Positions 11,201-21,840 of a stretch of 38,850 nucleotides of DNA are shown one piece after another. The notes below the pieces were generated by a model that worked only from the letters and a program-made list of their open reading frames with translations, did not search any database and was not told the DNA's origin. Source of the DNA: Heterotrichella gracilis (lineage: Eukaryota; Sar; Xanthophyceae; Tribonematales; Xanthonemataceae); the NCBI GenBank assembly GCA_032358255.1, contig JAULBX010027308.1, positions 1 through 38,850 on the forward strand. Reading direction: 5' to 3'. Numbering within the stretch: the first letter of the stretch is position 1; each line of letters opens with the position of its first letter. A program made the translations under genes and the position numbers.

Positions 11201-12807
11201 TTTTACCCCTCACAGGTCTCTTGCTGCTTCTTAAGGGTACATCACATGCTATTTGCCTGTACTTACTCCATGCGGGACAGATGAAAATTGGCATGGCACT
11301 GAGTTACTATAACTCAGCCAGATGGGGAAACTCTGTCTTCCCTCTAATTTCATTATTATTTTGCTGCTGCAGCTGTCGTCCCTGTTAGTGGCATCCATAT
11401 GAGCGCATGCGTGCCTTTTTGCAGGTTCCTGCGGCTCTGGCAGCAGCACATGTCTCAGCGGTTGTTCAGGTGCATATTGCTGGGACTCGGGCTACACTTC
11501 AGGCCGCCTTACAGCACGTCCCACTGCCACAGCCACGGCAGCTAATGCGCCGGTCAGTGCGGGAGGCACCCAAGTCAAAAGCAATATGGCTGGCCTGTAC
11601 ACAAGTGGAGCAAGCTTCACTTACACAGAGGGCAACATTGTGAACACAGCTGACGGCCGCGACGGCCACCTGTGGGTCCCAACGGGGGCTTGCCGTGCAG
11701 CCCCTTGCCGCTTCATGATGTACCTCCATGGCAGGGGTGGTGGCGGGCGGCTGCCAGACTTTCTCGTGGACCTGGCACACCCTGTCAGTGGGTTGGGCTT
11801 CCAGCAGTCTCTGGCTGACAAGTGGAACATGCTCATCTTTGGCCCTGACAGCCGCTCGGCAGCGGGTTACGGGCATGGCACGTGGGACTGGAACGTGGAT
11901 GGCAGGTGAGGCGTCCCTGCCATGGAACCCTTGTAATGGTTTTGCTGTCAGCATTGTAAGGGTTTTTAAGTGTGCTTTTAGGGTTTTAATGGGTATGTAG
12001 GGTATTGCTTATCAAGTTTTGTAAAAATAATGCCCCTGCCATGTGTAATCTCTTAGAAATTATGCGAGCACATATTCACCAATATGTTATTTTAGCCTGG
12101 TGGCCCCTGAATATGTTGGGTAAATCAACCTTGTAATAATAAACCCTGTTCAGTGGTAGAAAACCCTAATCATGCGCTCCTTTGTGCCTGATGTCCAATT
12201 GGACTACCAAGCTGGCACATCATTGGGGTTGAACATCTATTGTACCATCACATGTACTCCAGCTACTCCAGCACCTTTTAGTGAGTTTCTTCCTGTGGCT
12301 TGCAGCTTTGGGCGTGATGTGGCCTTCATTGACCGGAACCTGAAAAACATTTTTGCGACATACTGGATCGACCCGCAGCAAGTCTACGGTGTTGGCTACT
12401 CAGACGGGTCGTCTGCAAACATGTTGCTGGGTATGATAAATGGCGACCTCTTCAAGGGTGGCCTGCTATCCATCCGCAACACACTGCAGTACCCAGATGA
12501 CATGTCAAAGTTTGAAAGCAGCTTCAGCAGCGCAAAACCAGCAAAGGTTGTCATCAACTGGGCGCAGATTGATTCCGTATGTGGAGGTCAGTCATCAGGT
12601 TTTTCACAGTGCACAACCCAGTTGAAGGACCGGCTGGTGCAGCTGGGATACAACACTGAGATGACATCGGATCAGTATGAGCACTATGCAAGCAACGTTT
12701 TCAAGCGATGCACCGTTGCAAACACTTTGGCGAGCAAGTTCTTTCCTTGGTACACTGGGCAGGACAGCTCTTGGAAGCCATGCAGCAGCTTTGATCCAAA
12801 CGAGTAG
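5260..12807 (+). CDS. Secreted modular enzyme: LysM x3 - GH5 glycoside hydrolase - LysM x2 - serine esterase
   Basis: Nine exons: 5260-5469, 5761-6026, 6469-7461, 7727-8030, 8375-8638, 9184-9442, 9754-11070, 11425-11905, 12306-12807. All junctions are GT-AG and in phase, summing to 1532 codons. Residues 1-24 are a signal peptide (GFWLVTLVTGLLFG core). LysM-like modules start with CPC near residues 55, 198, 370, 881 and 1053. They share Y-x-x-Q-x-G-D/N, LYPA, WNNNA and AG-x-x-L-x-VPC, and Ser-Pro-rich linkers separate several of them. Residues about 490-850 are a GH5 domain: WMGRGANF, RLPIENLG, acid/base Glu667 in SNEP, YEIHAY, and nucleophile Glu767 in IIGEY. A Cys-rich segment (about 1183-1222) precedes an alpha/beta-hydrolase esterase similar to the CE1/PHB-depolymerase group, with MMYLHGRGG and nucleophile Ser1397 in GYSDG. 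GH5 enzymes cleave beta-linked glucans or mannans. LysM binds GlcNAc-type glycans. The substrate here is unknown. It could still be two genes if a promoter lies in intron 7. Confidence 0.85.
5657..5680. repeat. Alternating purine-pyrimidine palindrome in intron 1
   Basis: A run of GTGCACGCGC followed by an imperfect mirror GCGCGTGCAC lies in the first intron of the GH5 gene. It is self-complementary and almost strictly alternating, a sequence type that can adopt Z-form or cruciform DNA. No function is implied. Confidence 0.4.
9070..9110. repeat. Telomere-like CCCTAAA repeats in an intron
   Basis: Degenerate CCCTAAA units (AAACCCTAAAG, CTAAACCCTAAAAC, CTCTAAATAA) sit in the intron at 8639-9183 of the GH5 gene. 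The unit matches the plant-type telomere repeat TTTAGGG. Short interstitial copies like this are often intronic or promoter-linked. Confidence 0.45.
10081..10346 (+). repeat. LysM module almost identical to the one at about 7087-7350
   Basis: The segment coding the fourth LysM-like module matches the third module nearly base for base. Only scattered changes appear, for example GGTCAGTG versus GGTCCGTG and TTGCACAG versus CTGCGCAG. The second and fifth modules have clearly diverged. The two copies lie on either side of the GH5 exons. Confidence 0.8.
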
Positions 12808-14090
12808 CCACAAGGGTACCTGAAGTGGCATGCAAACAAATACACACTCTCTTTTCCTTGGTGGAGAGTAGGTGGCAGCTTTATACTGCTTGACTGCCTG
12901 GCGCATGTGGGACATGTATGGGCCCAAGTGGCAGTGCATTCACCATGGAAACTTTTTCAAGACTTCACCTGATGTTGACGTTTTTTAGACAATGCTATTG
13001 CAGCACCCTTATCCAAAAATACCAGGCAATGCTCAAGCAGGTTGTGTATTTTTCAAGTTTGCTGTGCTTTTCATGTGACCATGCCAATCAGCCAATTTTA
13101 CGGCTGCAACACTGGAAAAAATGCAATTTAAATGTGCTGAGAACAGCATACTTATTGTTGTTTATGATTGCTTTCTCATTCAGCCGGCACTGCCAATAGT
13201 CTTGAGCTTATCAATTGCACAGGTGGTGTGTTGAGTAGCAGGCATGATTATTCCTGGGGTGAAGGCTCAGTTGCCAAGCATCAAGACTTAGATATGAGAT
13301 TTTTATTTTTTTTGTATGGAAGCCTTCCATAAGAAGTAATCTAGCTTTTTATGTTAGCTTGTTAGGCATCATATACTTGCAGCCTTAGGCTGTGAGTAGG
13401 GTAATCCCTTGGGTCACCTTGGAAACTTTCTGCAGCAGCTGCTTCAATGCTTCAATCTGCAGGCTGCAAGCCTCAAATGCGCAATGGTGCCTTGAATTTC
13501 TATTAAATATTTGGAAGCTTTTTGTTTCAATATGTTGCCAGGTGACTGTATTGCTTTGTTTGTTTGAAATTTTTTTGGAGTTCGAAGCATCTAGTGCCAC
13601 CGTAAAATGGTAATTAGACACTACGACATCTGGGCCTGCGCCACTTGCCTTTTGACACTGCCAGTTACATCGGATGTAACATTTATTAGAGTACGTGAAG
13701 TATACTATGCATATCATGACCATGATCATGTGTACTCCGACATCTGCCGTATTCGACGCCGGCGGCAGCTATGGCGTATATGGTAGGACTCATACTTCAT
13801 CATGATACGGCAATCAGGGTCTGCAAGTGTACCACGCACCCGTTGAGTCTTGTACGGTACCATACCACATAGTATCATGTGATACTCGTGGGACACTCCG
13901 GTCAGGCATATCTAGGTGATTCAGAAGGGAAGCTGGAAGTGACAGAAAACCCGGGTCAGAGGGCCTTCGTTGTGGTGACCAGTAGGTGCTGCTTGTGCCC
14001 GGCACAGTACTACTCAGTACTGCGGCAGTACGGTACTGCATGGGCACCCGTGGCATGGGTGGCATGGGTGGCACCACGTGGCATGGGTGG
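12808..14090. other. Intergenic region downstream of the GH5 gene
   Basis: No gene recognised. The 3' UTR of the GH5 gene must begin here, but no clear TGTAA polyadenylation signal follows the stop within several hundred bases. A plus ORF starting at 13879 has no family-like motif and runs over the pseudogene region in another frame. Confidence 0.35.
14051..14090. repeat. Short tandem repeat, TGGCATGGG type
   Basis: Three copies of a TGGCATGGG-like unit, with one interrupted by CACCACG. A simple sequence repeat that inflates ORFs on the plus strand. Confidence 0.6.
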
Positions 14091-15355
14091 TTACCAGTCA
14101 CCCAGAGCGTGGCAGTGGTTGACTGCTACTAGTACATTCTGCTTTTGGTGGCACCTCTTAATCTCACTCAGTGAGTTTGGCCTCTTGACAGCTGGGGCAA
14201 TAAAGCGCAGCCGCTGCGCTTCACACACATACCCTAACAAAGGTTCAGGCCTGGCACCTAGGGATGCAGAGAGCTGCTTGACCACCCTCTTCCCCACAAA
14301 TGGCAGGAGGTACTTTTGGTCCAGCACCATTTGGACCCCATCCTCAGCCCCAACGGCTAAGAACTTCCTTCAAGGGCACAATTGTAGCCCCAATTCTGGC
14401 CAAAATGCAAATGCTCCGGCCACAAAAGCTGGTACTTCTCCCTCTTGCCAATTAAAGCATGGGGGCCAAAAGCTTCAACGCAGCACCAAGCAGCCCCAGA
14501 TTCTACTGTTCTACTTGTACACTGTCCTCAGGTGTGTACAGGGTGTGACATATTCGCATGTGCCACCTATTGGTTGACAACACCATTCTTCTTCTGCCTC
14601 AGAAACTCCTCCACCAGGGGGAAAACGTCAAAAACGAGGTCTGGTGGTTGTCCACAAACAGGATGGGGCGGCCAGAGGGTACCGCTCCCAGGCCCTGGGA
14701 AACCCTACCGCTAGGGTCTTTTGAGAAGAACTCGGGGCTGACCAGGCGCTTCACGGTTGCGGGTGGCAAATTGGGAAACAGGAGGTTAGTAGGAGAGGGC
14801 TTAAATGATGAGGTAGGAGCGATGGCAACGATTTGAGCCGCGCAGTTGTAGTTAGTACTAGAGATTACCCGGGAAACACAAAATGCACAAATTTCACAGC
14901 ATGTCTAGGGGTTTTTAACTAAATTAGTAGGGTTGTCATCACCCACTGTTCTGCAATTGGCTTCTGCTCCATAAAAGTGCTCGTATTGAGGTTGTCTCAA
15001 TTTGGAATTTTTTCTGACCCTGGCTCCGTTAAGATAGTTCATATATTTATATTATGTATGAACATTATTGTAATGACATTATACATTAGACATCTTATAA
15101 ATTTCCCTATTATCTTTTGCAAAGTCGAAACGTTGGTTTATGTTATCACACTTGGGGGTTCCAGTTACGCACCGCTCTGCAACCAGATCTAGCTCCCTCA
15201 CGCTAAGCAGCTCAACAGGCATGGCTGCAGAGCAAAAACCAGCCGCAGCCCTGTGCTCAGGCAGGGGGCAGGACAGGCTCCAGTCGCGCACGTAGAAGCC
15301 TTGCGCTTGCAGATGTCAACCAGGTTGATGCCCCCCTTCTGGAGGAGAATGACCT
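14091..15355 (-). pseudogene. Decayed phytyl-ester-synthase / diacylglycerol-acyltransferase-like pseudogene
   Basis: Fragments in three frames lie in the right order for the plant PES/DAGAT family (alpha/beta hydrolase plus LPLAT acyltransferase, plastidial). At about 15350-15300 is VILLQKGGINLVDICKRK, like the family's LLEDGINL segment; one base out of frame follows GFYVRDW. At about 14775-14635 are VKRLVSPEFFSKD, GRVSQGLGAVPSGRP and ILFVDNHQT, matching the start of the acyltransferase half. After a one-base slip in a T run comes DVFPLVEEFLRQKKN (about 14620). At about 14480-14430 are GKREKYQLLWPEH and, shifted, ARIGATIVP (near 14400). At 14350-14260 are GAEDGVQMVLDQK and LLPFVGKRV. At least three frame changes, internal stops and a missing stretch before the WPEH motif show that it is broken. 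The motif comparison is from memory. Some breaks could be unrecognised introns, but the slips inside conserved motifs argue for decay. Confidence 0.62.
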
Positions 15356-15894
15356 GTGGCCATACAATTTAAATTTTTATTTCAGTGTACCTGTATATTC
15401 TTAGACAGTTAATTTTTAATTTACAAAACAATGTGTGCTTATCAAATTGATGGTACACAAGAACTGCAAGGTTATTGACTGTCACACCAATGAATGATTC
15501 AAGGACCCATCCCAGGTGCACAAGGCTTTTGGAGGTGCTTGAAAAGCCACCCTGCTTGCTAACGATATTACAATTGACAGATATATGAAACAATTCATTT
15601 AAATGGATTCCTTTGGAAAAACCACAAATGATAAAATAACAAGCTATCAATACATTAGCATGCAGCTGTGGTACAAAGGGCGTAAAACACTTTTAGGTAT
15701 GTCTGCTCGTCGTGCTAAAGAAAATGTCTTGAGCAACCCCCGACTGCCCAGCACTTGATCAGGACATCACCGCTTGTGATGGTTTAGAAGCAAAACAAAA
15801 TTAATAATTTACAAAACACAACAAGCAGCTGATGTCCATGACATGTGAGCTGAGTATACATTAAAACATCATCAGCATTGTACCAGAACATGTA
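15356..15894. other. AT-rich spacer between pseudogene and LINE relic
   Basis: Nothing gene-like on either strand. The minus ORF at 15369-15650 lacks motifs. The stretch may hold unrecognised upstream remains of the acyltransferase pseudogene. Confidence 0.3.
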
Positions 15895-16640
15895 GTGAGG
15901 GCCTTAAAAAAGTCTTCAAGGGTATCCAGGCCACTGCTTTATCAATGTAATCCACCACCCGATTTTAAGGCCGGGATAACGGTGGGGGGCAGTATTTATA
16001 AGAAGCTGAATACATACGCAACAATCCTAGACCAGCGACTCAGCATGCATGTGGGCCGAGAATACGCAAGTGGAAAAGGGTCAGGTGGGTTTGAGGAAAT
16101 GGTTTAGGACAAGGACAACATTCGCATCCTCCAGTGCATAATGGAAGGCTTGTAGCAAGGGTAAAAATACATGCGTGTTTGGTAGACTAAAAGAAAGGTT
16201 TTGATACCTCCCCATAACACAGCTCCTGGATTTTCATCAGCTAGTTAGAAATTATAGGCACTTTTCTGATCGCGCTTATCAGCATGTATAGACATATGCA
16301 GGCATGTAAATAGTTACCACCAGAAGGCCTTGCGCCCTTGTTCATTAGGGGTCAAGCAAGGTTGCTCGTTGTCGCCCACTTTCTTTGGATTGTACGTTGC
16401 CATGCAGACTGAGTGATTTTCCATGCGCATTAAAAATGATACACGCCTTTGAGTTGGATGGGGTGCAAATCACTTGTTTCCTGCACGCGGATGATTTTAT
16501 TATCCTTCTCACGCGCCCCCATTGGACTGCAATCCTCACTCGACAAGGTCTATGCCCCTTTTCACAGGCAAGGCTTGACAGTGGATTTGAAAACAGTACA
16601 AGTCGTGGTGTGTAATTATTGTAATTTATCTAGCAAAGTA
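15895..16640 (+). mobile_element. Degraded LINE reverse transcriptase fragment
   Basis: Pieces in several frames follow the order of a non-LTR reverse transcriptase. SIYKKLNTYATILDQRLS (15990-16050) matches the KLYAxIL-x-RL region. ALISMYRHMQA-like sequence lies near 16275. LGVKQGCSLSPTFFGLYV (about 16340-16400) is the GVKQGCPLSP block. ITCFLHADDFIILL (about 16465-16510) carries the catalytic ADD in place of YADD. SAPIGLQ-like and GLTVDLKTVQVVVCN (about 16520-16615) follow. Stops and frame changes between blocks show it is dead. It shares sequence with the minus-strand fragment near 21330-21840. Confidence 0.75.
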
Positions 16641-17532
16641 CTTCCATGGCTAGTGACCTTTCTTAGGTGCCGGATGGGCTCCCTGAATATCATATTTGCC
16701 GGTTGGATATCCAATCAATTGGCAAATAAAATCTTGTCAAGCTAATAATACTCCGGGAGGCACCCTCTCGTTTTGCAATATTGATTTTTTACAGGGCTCA
16801 GCTCAAATTTACATATCTGATACTCCGATATACTATTTATAATATATGCACCATCTATCTGCCATCTATATAAATATATATGTTGCATAATATGTCATTG
16901 CGCTTCAAGGCTTTGAAAAGAAGCAGAAAAAATAGACAATCATCTATATATTATATTACAACTATGTTATATTACAACTATATTTAAAGTGATCACACCC
17001 TTCTCTGTGGAATCATTCAACTGAACTGGTGTCCTGTTTTAGCCCTAAAGTACCAGAAGGCCTTCCAGACGCAACTTGCAGTATAATGCATTATAATGGG
17101 CCCCACGGCCAGCGAATGGCCCAAGCTCCAGAGGAAAAATTCTCCCATCTTGTCATACCTTGTCACAAGCTTGTTTTGCTGGCTGAGAATGCTGGGCTGC
17201 CCATGGTTGGGAATGTAGCAAAAGAAATGCCTATTGGTTGATACGCGAACAATATAGTGTCACAGCAATTTTGGACTTGGAGATGTTGGACTTGGAATCT
17301 GCTGGCTGAGCCTCGAGCTCTGGCCAAGACAGCTGCCGGCGGCTTAGCTGCTGCTCATATGCCATATGGCATGCATTTCCAGCTTGAGGTTGAATGGTGC
17401 TTGTTGCGGAACATGTGACGTTGCTTGTGGCATGCTTCAATGCAACTGCACAGGAATCCTCTCATTGGTGATTTTAGCTACATCTGATGGATTCACGCCT
17501 TACTTAAGGCTTCCAGAGCCAGCATCTCCTTT

Positions 17533-17575
17533 AGGGTTTCTGATCATAGACCAGTAATTACTGATCGGAAACCCT
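17533..17575. repeat. Foldback with AGGGTTTC / GAAACCCT arms
   Basis: Eight-base perfect outer arms contain TTTAGGG-like sequence and flank an imperfectly symmetric core with GATC on both sides and CAGTAATTACTG in the centre. Too small for a transposon with a gene; possibly a miniature foldback. Confidence 0.4.
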
Positions 17576-18066
17576 TATGTAGCGTTGTGATGGAAAATAC
17601 GACATGCATTTGTAAAAAGGAGAAAGGAAGGAACCTTCAAGGAAACGCCCACAGTATAAGAACCATCCAATAAAATAGTATGTATGGGGACTGTTGTCAC
17701 CGGTCATTTTGCACATAAGGTGGCTTCCCGTTGACGTGACGTCCCCTTGGCGCTCCTGATACAAAACATTTGGGAAACAGGCGATGGCACAACAACAAAG
17801 CAGCTGCCACTGGCACCACATACATACACAAAAGAGGACAGGGAAAAGGGTGGAGAAAAAAAACTAGCAAAATATCCTGCAGGTAGTGGTGTTGTGAGTT
17901 AAGAAAAGCAGGGAAATAAATGAAACAAAATTGGTGGGTTCAACACCCTCCCTGCACCCTGGACCCCACATGGATATCACAACCCTGCCTGGCACCCTCC
18001 TACGTGTCTTTAAGCACCCCACTAACCCCCAAATAAATCTATGCAACTGGCCCAAGATGAAAGGCG

Positions 18067-18150
18067 CAAATGCCAGCACATGTCCCTACACAAAACAACA
18101 ACCCTCCCCAAATGCCAGCACATGTCCCTCCACAACTGTATACCCCTCCC
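18067..18150. repeat. Two-copy tandem repeat, period 42
   Basis: AAATGCCAGCACATGTCCCT recurs 42 bases later with matching flanks ending in CCCTCCCC. It lies just downstream of the JmjC gene stop, in its likely 3' UTR. Confidence 0.6.
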
Positions 18151-18182
18151 CATATGCTCCGGCACCACCCCCGCAGGGACAC

Positions 18183-20172
18183 TCACACGGGGCGCAGCCC
18201 GTTCCATGCGGCAATGACCCCACCCGCCACCTCGTTGAACGCCATGTAGTCCCTGGCCATTCCCCCCTTGAGGTAGGGGGACACCACGTCCCGCTGCAGC
18301 AGGCCGTAGGCGTGGAAGTGCTTGGGGTCATACACGTCCCACGCCACCTTGATGTTGCGCTGCAAGTTTTTGACCTGGTGCATCCAGCCCGGGGGGACGC
18401 GCACCACCTGCCCCGGCTTCTGGTGTACTGTCACCACCTGATCCCCCATGGCCACAAGAAACCTGCCCCGCAACTCCCCATCCAGGAACACCCTGTTGGT
18501 GTCGCTGGTGGTGAACCCAGTGGAGCGCCATTCCTCGGTGTTCTCCCTGAGCCATGCGTGTGCTCATGGGATCCCGAGAGGGGAGATGAGGTCCCACCTC
18601 GCCACTGACTCGACCAGCTCCTGAGCTGAGGGCGCCAGCAGGCAGATGAGGAAGGCGATGTTAAACGCCTCGGTCCAGTCTGCGTGGAAACCGGTGTGGG
18701 TATCCTTGTCCCCTGTGATCACCAAGGAGAAACGCCAGGGATCCCCAAAGCCCATGCTGGCAGGCACCATCCCGTGTGGCCAGGCACCCCTGATGTTGCG
18801 CAGCGGCGCCGCGTTGGCCTCGTCAAAGTCTTTGAGGTTGTACGCGGGGTACTCCTTGGACCCACCCTGGAGGACCGCCTCCAGCATCCTGGCCAGGGCC
18901 TCACGCTGCGCCTTTGTCTTCAGGGTGTCGCGGTTCTTGATCCCCACATAGAAGCCCTCCACCTGTTCCCGGGTGAAGTAGCACGGCTGCTCCCTGGCCA
19001 GGGGGGAGGAGGCGAGCTGCTGCATGCCGCTCTCTGCGTATGGGCGCTGCGGGGGGGCACAGCAGAGGGTCAGCCACTGTGCGTGCGGGGTGGTGTGTGG
19101 GGTGGGCGGCATGTGGGGTGGTGGGGTGTGTGGGGTGGGCCACGTGTGGAGTGGTGGGGCCACAGGGTGATGGAAGCGGTAGGCGGGTGTGGGTTGTTGG
19201 GGGCCCAGGTTTATGGGAGCGGTGGGCAGGAAGTGGGTTATTTGGGGGCCAGGGTTATGGAAGCACTCCCACACGGGTAAGAATGGAATCCAGGCGGGTG
19301 GGTGGGGGGGAGGGGGGGAGGAGGGATGCAAGCAACCGTCGATTACAATACAGCAGGGAGAGGCAGGAAGCACCCATAAATACTTGGTAAAGGGGCCAGG
19401 CAGGTAGGCAGCTTATGGACAGGTGCGGTAGGAGCAAGGGGGCATATGCATGCATATAGGGTGTGGGGACTGTAATCGATGGGAGAAAAACAACCCACCA
19501 TCTCTGTGAACTTTGGCCTCCCATACCCAGCGCCCCTGTCCAGCAAAAGCAAGGCCAGCTTCAACACCCTGCACAGGCAGGTGGGGATCGTGAGCACACC
19601 CACATACCCACAGGCGACATTTGGTACACAGCTTGAGCGCAAGAGAGCACGTACCCGTGTGCCCAGAACACGACAAGCCCCTCCTCCATTCCACCCCCAG
19701 CCTGCATGTGGCACAGGTGGCACTTGACTGTCACAGCTCCCTTCTTTTGCTTCTTGGACCTGGGCACCTCGTGGGCCAGTGCCCCGCACTGCGCATTGCA
19801 CACGCTGCAGGCTGGGTGATCCTTGTCACTGTCTACGTACAGGATGCTCTGCTTGCTCAGCAGGAGCTTCAGCAGCTCCCTGGCTGCCCAGTACGTCCCG
19901 TGCTTCCCACCGAAGTAGGCAAGCAACCACCCGGCGATGGTGCCCAGGTCCCCCCGCCAAGGGATGGGGTGCGTGTGTGCCCCGCCGTGTTGTTCAGCCG
20001 TGTGGGTGAACATGCGCCCTGCACACGCTGAAAGGGGGTGGCACACCACATCGCAGCCCTCGTACATGCACTCGCAGGTGTCTTTCTGATTGGGCTTGAG
20101 GCCGTTCTTGTGCTTGCCTTCCCTGTCCCCACAATCACCGGCCCCAACACACTTTTTCCGTTTGTCCACCAT
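18183..20172 (-). CDS. Cys-rich JmjC-domain protein (histone-demethylase-like) with in-frame TGA
   Basis: Exons are 20172-19655, 19568-19499 and 19046-18183. Donors CACGG|GTACGT and GATG|GTGGGT and acceptors TGTGCAG|G and CCCGCAG|C keep phase 2 then 0. The N-terminus (MVDKRKKCVGAGDCGD) and residues about 120-160 carry paired Cys (CSVCNAQC, CHLCHMQ), a probable zinc-binding region. The JmjC domain has the iron-binding HxD in GFHADWTEAFN (His317, Asp319) and the distal His in VPPGWMHQVKN (about codon 419). JmjC enzymes are Fe(II)/2-oxoglutarate oxygenases, often lysine demethylases of the nucleus. A TGA at 18566-18564 interrupts the frame between these motifs; the frame continues cleanly after it (AWLRENTEEWRSTGF). 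Removing a 51-nt GTGGGA...CTCAG intron would skip the TGA in frame. Otherwise it is a nonsense mutation. The 3' end may continue, because CCCGT|GTGAGT near the stop is a good donor. Confidence 0.72.
19080..19265. repeat. G-rich minisatellite in JmjC intron 2
   Basis: GTGGGGTGG-type repeats (about 19080-19165) are followed by roughly 50-base units beginning ATGGAAGCGGTAGGCGGG and ATGGGAGCGGTGGGCAGG with GGGGGCC in each. All lie within the 452-base intron at 19498-19047. Confidence 0.6.
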
Positions 20173-20309
20173 CGCCAACTTGATTCCAGGCAAACAGAAA
20201 GTCAAGCGCCGCAGTGATGGTACTTATCCTGCTGATAGTGAGCCTCAACGGTTGGCTTGCGAGGATCGGGTCACCCTACGCTAGGGCACGGCTAATTTCA
20301 GTGGGAAGT

Positions 20310-20342
20310 GGGTTTCGGCCTGCCCGCGCTGGGCCGAAACCC
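20310..20342. repeat. Perfect 11-bp inverted repeat upstream of the JmjC gene
   Basis: GGGTTTCGGCC and GGCCGAAACCC flank an 11-base GC-rich spacer, about 140 bases before the JmjC start codon. The position fits a promoter or 5' UTR hairpin. A dimeric protein-binding site is possible but not shown. Confidence 0.55.
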
Positions 20343-21329
20343 CCGAGCGCCGCGAAATATATTCAATATAATTGCTTTAAATGAAGCTTTTGGGACCCTT
20401 GCTTGCCTGGGGTAATCTACGCAGGTACTACAGCCTGGCCAGGGAATGGGAATTTGGCAACACAACAACACCCAGCCAGGCTAGTCTTGGTCATAGAGGA
20501 TGATACATAGCTACCCTGGACACTGCAATGCGCGGCATCCTGACGCATGGAGGCTGCAGTGCGCGCAGCATCCCGCCTAGCTTGCGCACTGACAACCTTG
20601 TTACAAGTTCTACCGCCCATGCATGGTTCTTCTTTCATTTTACGGATTGGCACTGCTACCTTTCCAGTAGGATTTTGGTGTCAAACACTGAGTGCTTCTT
20701 CTTCGCGACATCATCATTGACACATAATACTGGCAGGTGGACACTCATGCTTTACAAGTGCGCATAGATTGTTGGACACAGTCATCAGACGTCACATTCA
20801 AGTTTACAAAGAGTGACAATTGTTTATTTTAACTTGGAAAAGGCCAACCATTCGCATGCCAGTGGCAACAAATAATACACCTGCAACCACTGGTGTACTT
20901 GTTACCACAAACAGCAACACCAGCAACATCACCTCGGTCGATTGATACAGGCTCCTGCACAGCTTTTGCCCTAGAGGTGTAGCACATGGAGCCATCTAGC
21001 CTCCACGCCAACCTCAACAGCTTGGACAATCACAGTGCAACACATTGCCGCCCATGCACTTGGCTGAGCTTTAGCTGAGGCGTTAGAACCTCACAACAAT
21101 TGAATTGCAGGAAAGAACCAAGAGAGGAACCTCCACCCCATTGCCACGCAATATCTCGATGGTGTTGCAGAAACTCCCACCCCCTGGAGAAATTCAAAGA
21201 AGCAGACACTACTGGATATACTACATCTTTGGAGAAACAGCGCATTGATACGACACTTTGGGTGGACAAAACTGTTGGTTGCTTAGAGAACTGTACTTAG
21301 TAACTTCTTATTCCCCATGGAAGGGTCAA
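20343..21329. other. Intergenic region
   Basis: No gene recognised on either strand. Part of the right side may be LINE sequence too decayed to recognise, since the minus-strand LINE fragment adjoins it. Confidence 0.3.
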
Positions 21330-21840
21330 AGTGTCATGCGCAGCAGGACGGCCTTACTGAGTCAAGGGCGTTTGAAAGCCTTATTGATGGATCATCAGAT
21401 TTCCAAGCCGCATCGCTGCTTGGCCAGTATGCACTTGATGGCGCAAAGCCCTCTGTACGTTTTTCTGCACAAAAGCCTGCACTTGTCTGTACATGCTGAT
21501 TAGCGCACTCAGAATAATGTCTTAAAATTCTAGCTGATGAAGACGTTGTTGTGTCCTGGGGACAGTATCAAGGCTTTTTGCAAATCTACAAAACACGCAT
21601 ATAACTTTCACCCTTGCTGCGCGCCTTGTCCATTCAACATAGCATGGTCCACAGAGGATGAACATGTCATCCGTTGTCCTCAATCCTTTCCTGAAACCCG
21701 CCTGACTCTTTGCCCTAATACCCATATTTTGTCCCACGTGCCAAATCGATGCCAGACGGTCTAGGATCATAGCGTACAGCTTTCTTACAATGTCACCCAC
21801 CGGATCCCGCAATAATTCAGTGGATCCTCCGGATCCCTAA
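21330..21840 (-). mobile_element. Degraded LINE reverse transcriptase fragment
   Basis: On the minus strand, DPVGDIVRKLYAMILDRLAS, RAKSQAGFRKGLRTTDDMFIL-like sequence and VFCRFAKSLDTVPR are RT blocks (QAGFR-x-G; V-x-FxDFxKAFDTVPR with the first catalytic Asp changed to Arg). Beyond a stop, LISMYRQVQAFVQ (about 21490-21450) matches the plus-strand relic near 16275. Frame breaks and stops show it is inactive. Confidence 0.75.

Larger units (their letters stand above)
16641..18182. other. AT-rich intergenic region downstream of the JmjC gene
   Basis: The stretch at about 16790-17000 is very AT-rich with TATATA runs. No coding frame is convincing. A foldback lies at 17533-17575 and a 42-base tandem duplication at about 18067-18150. 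The 3' UTR of the minus-strand JmjC gene is expected just below 18183. Confidence 0.35.

Noticed and set aside
13879..14577. 232-codon plus ORF
   Set aside because: Runs through a short tandem repeat and opposite to acyltransferase motifs on the minus strand. The minus-strand homology explains the region better.
18684..19280. 198-codon plus ORF
   Set aside because: Antisense to the JmjC exon and its G-rich intron minisatellite.
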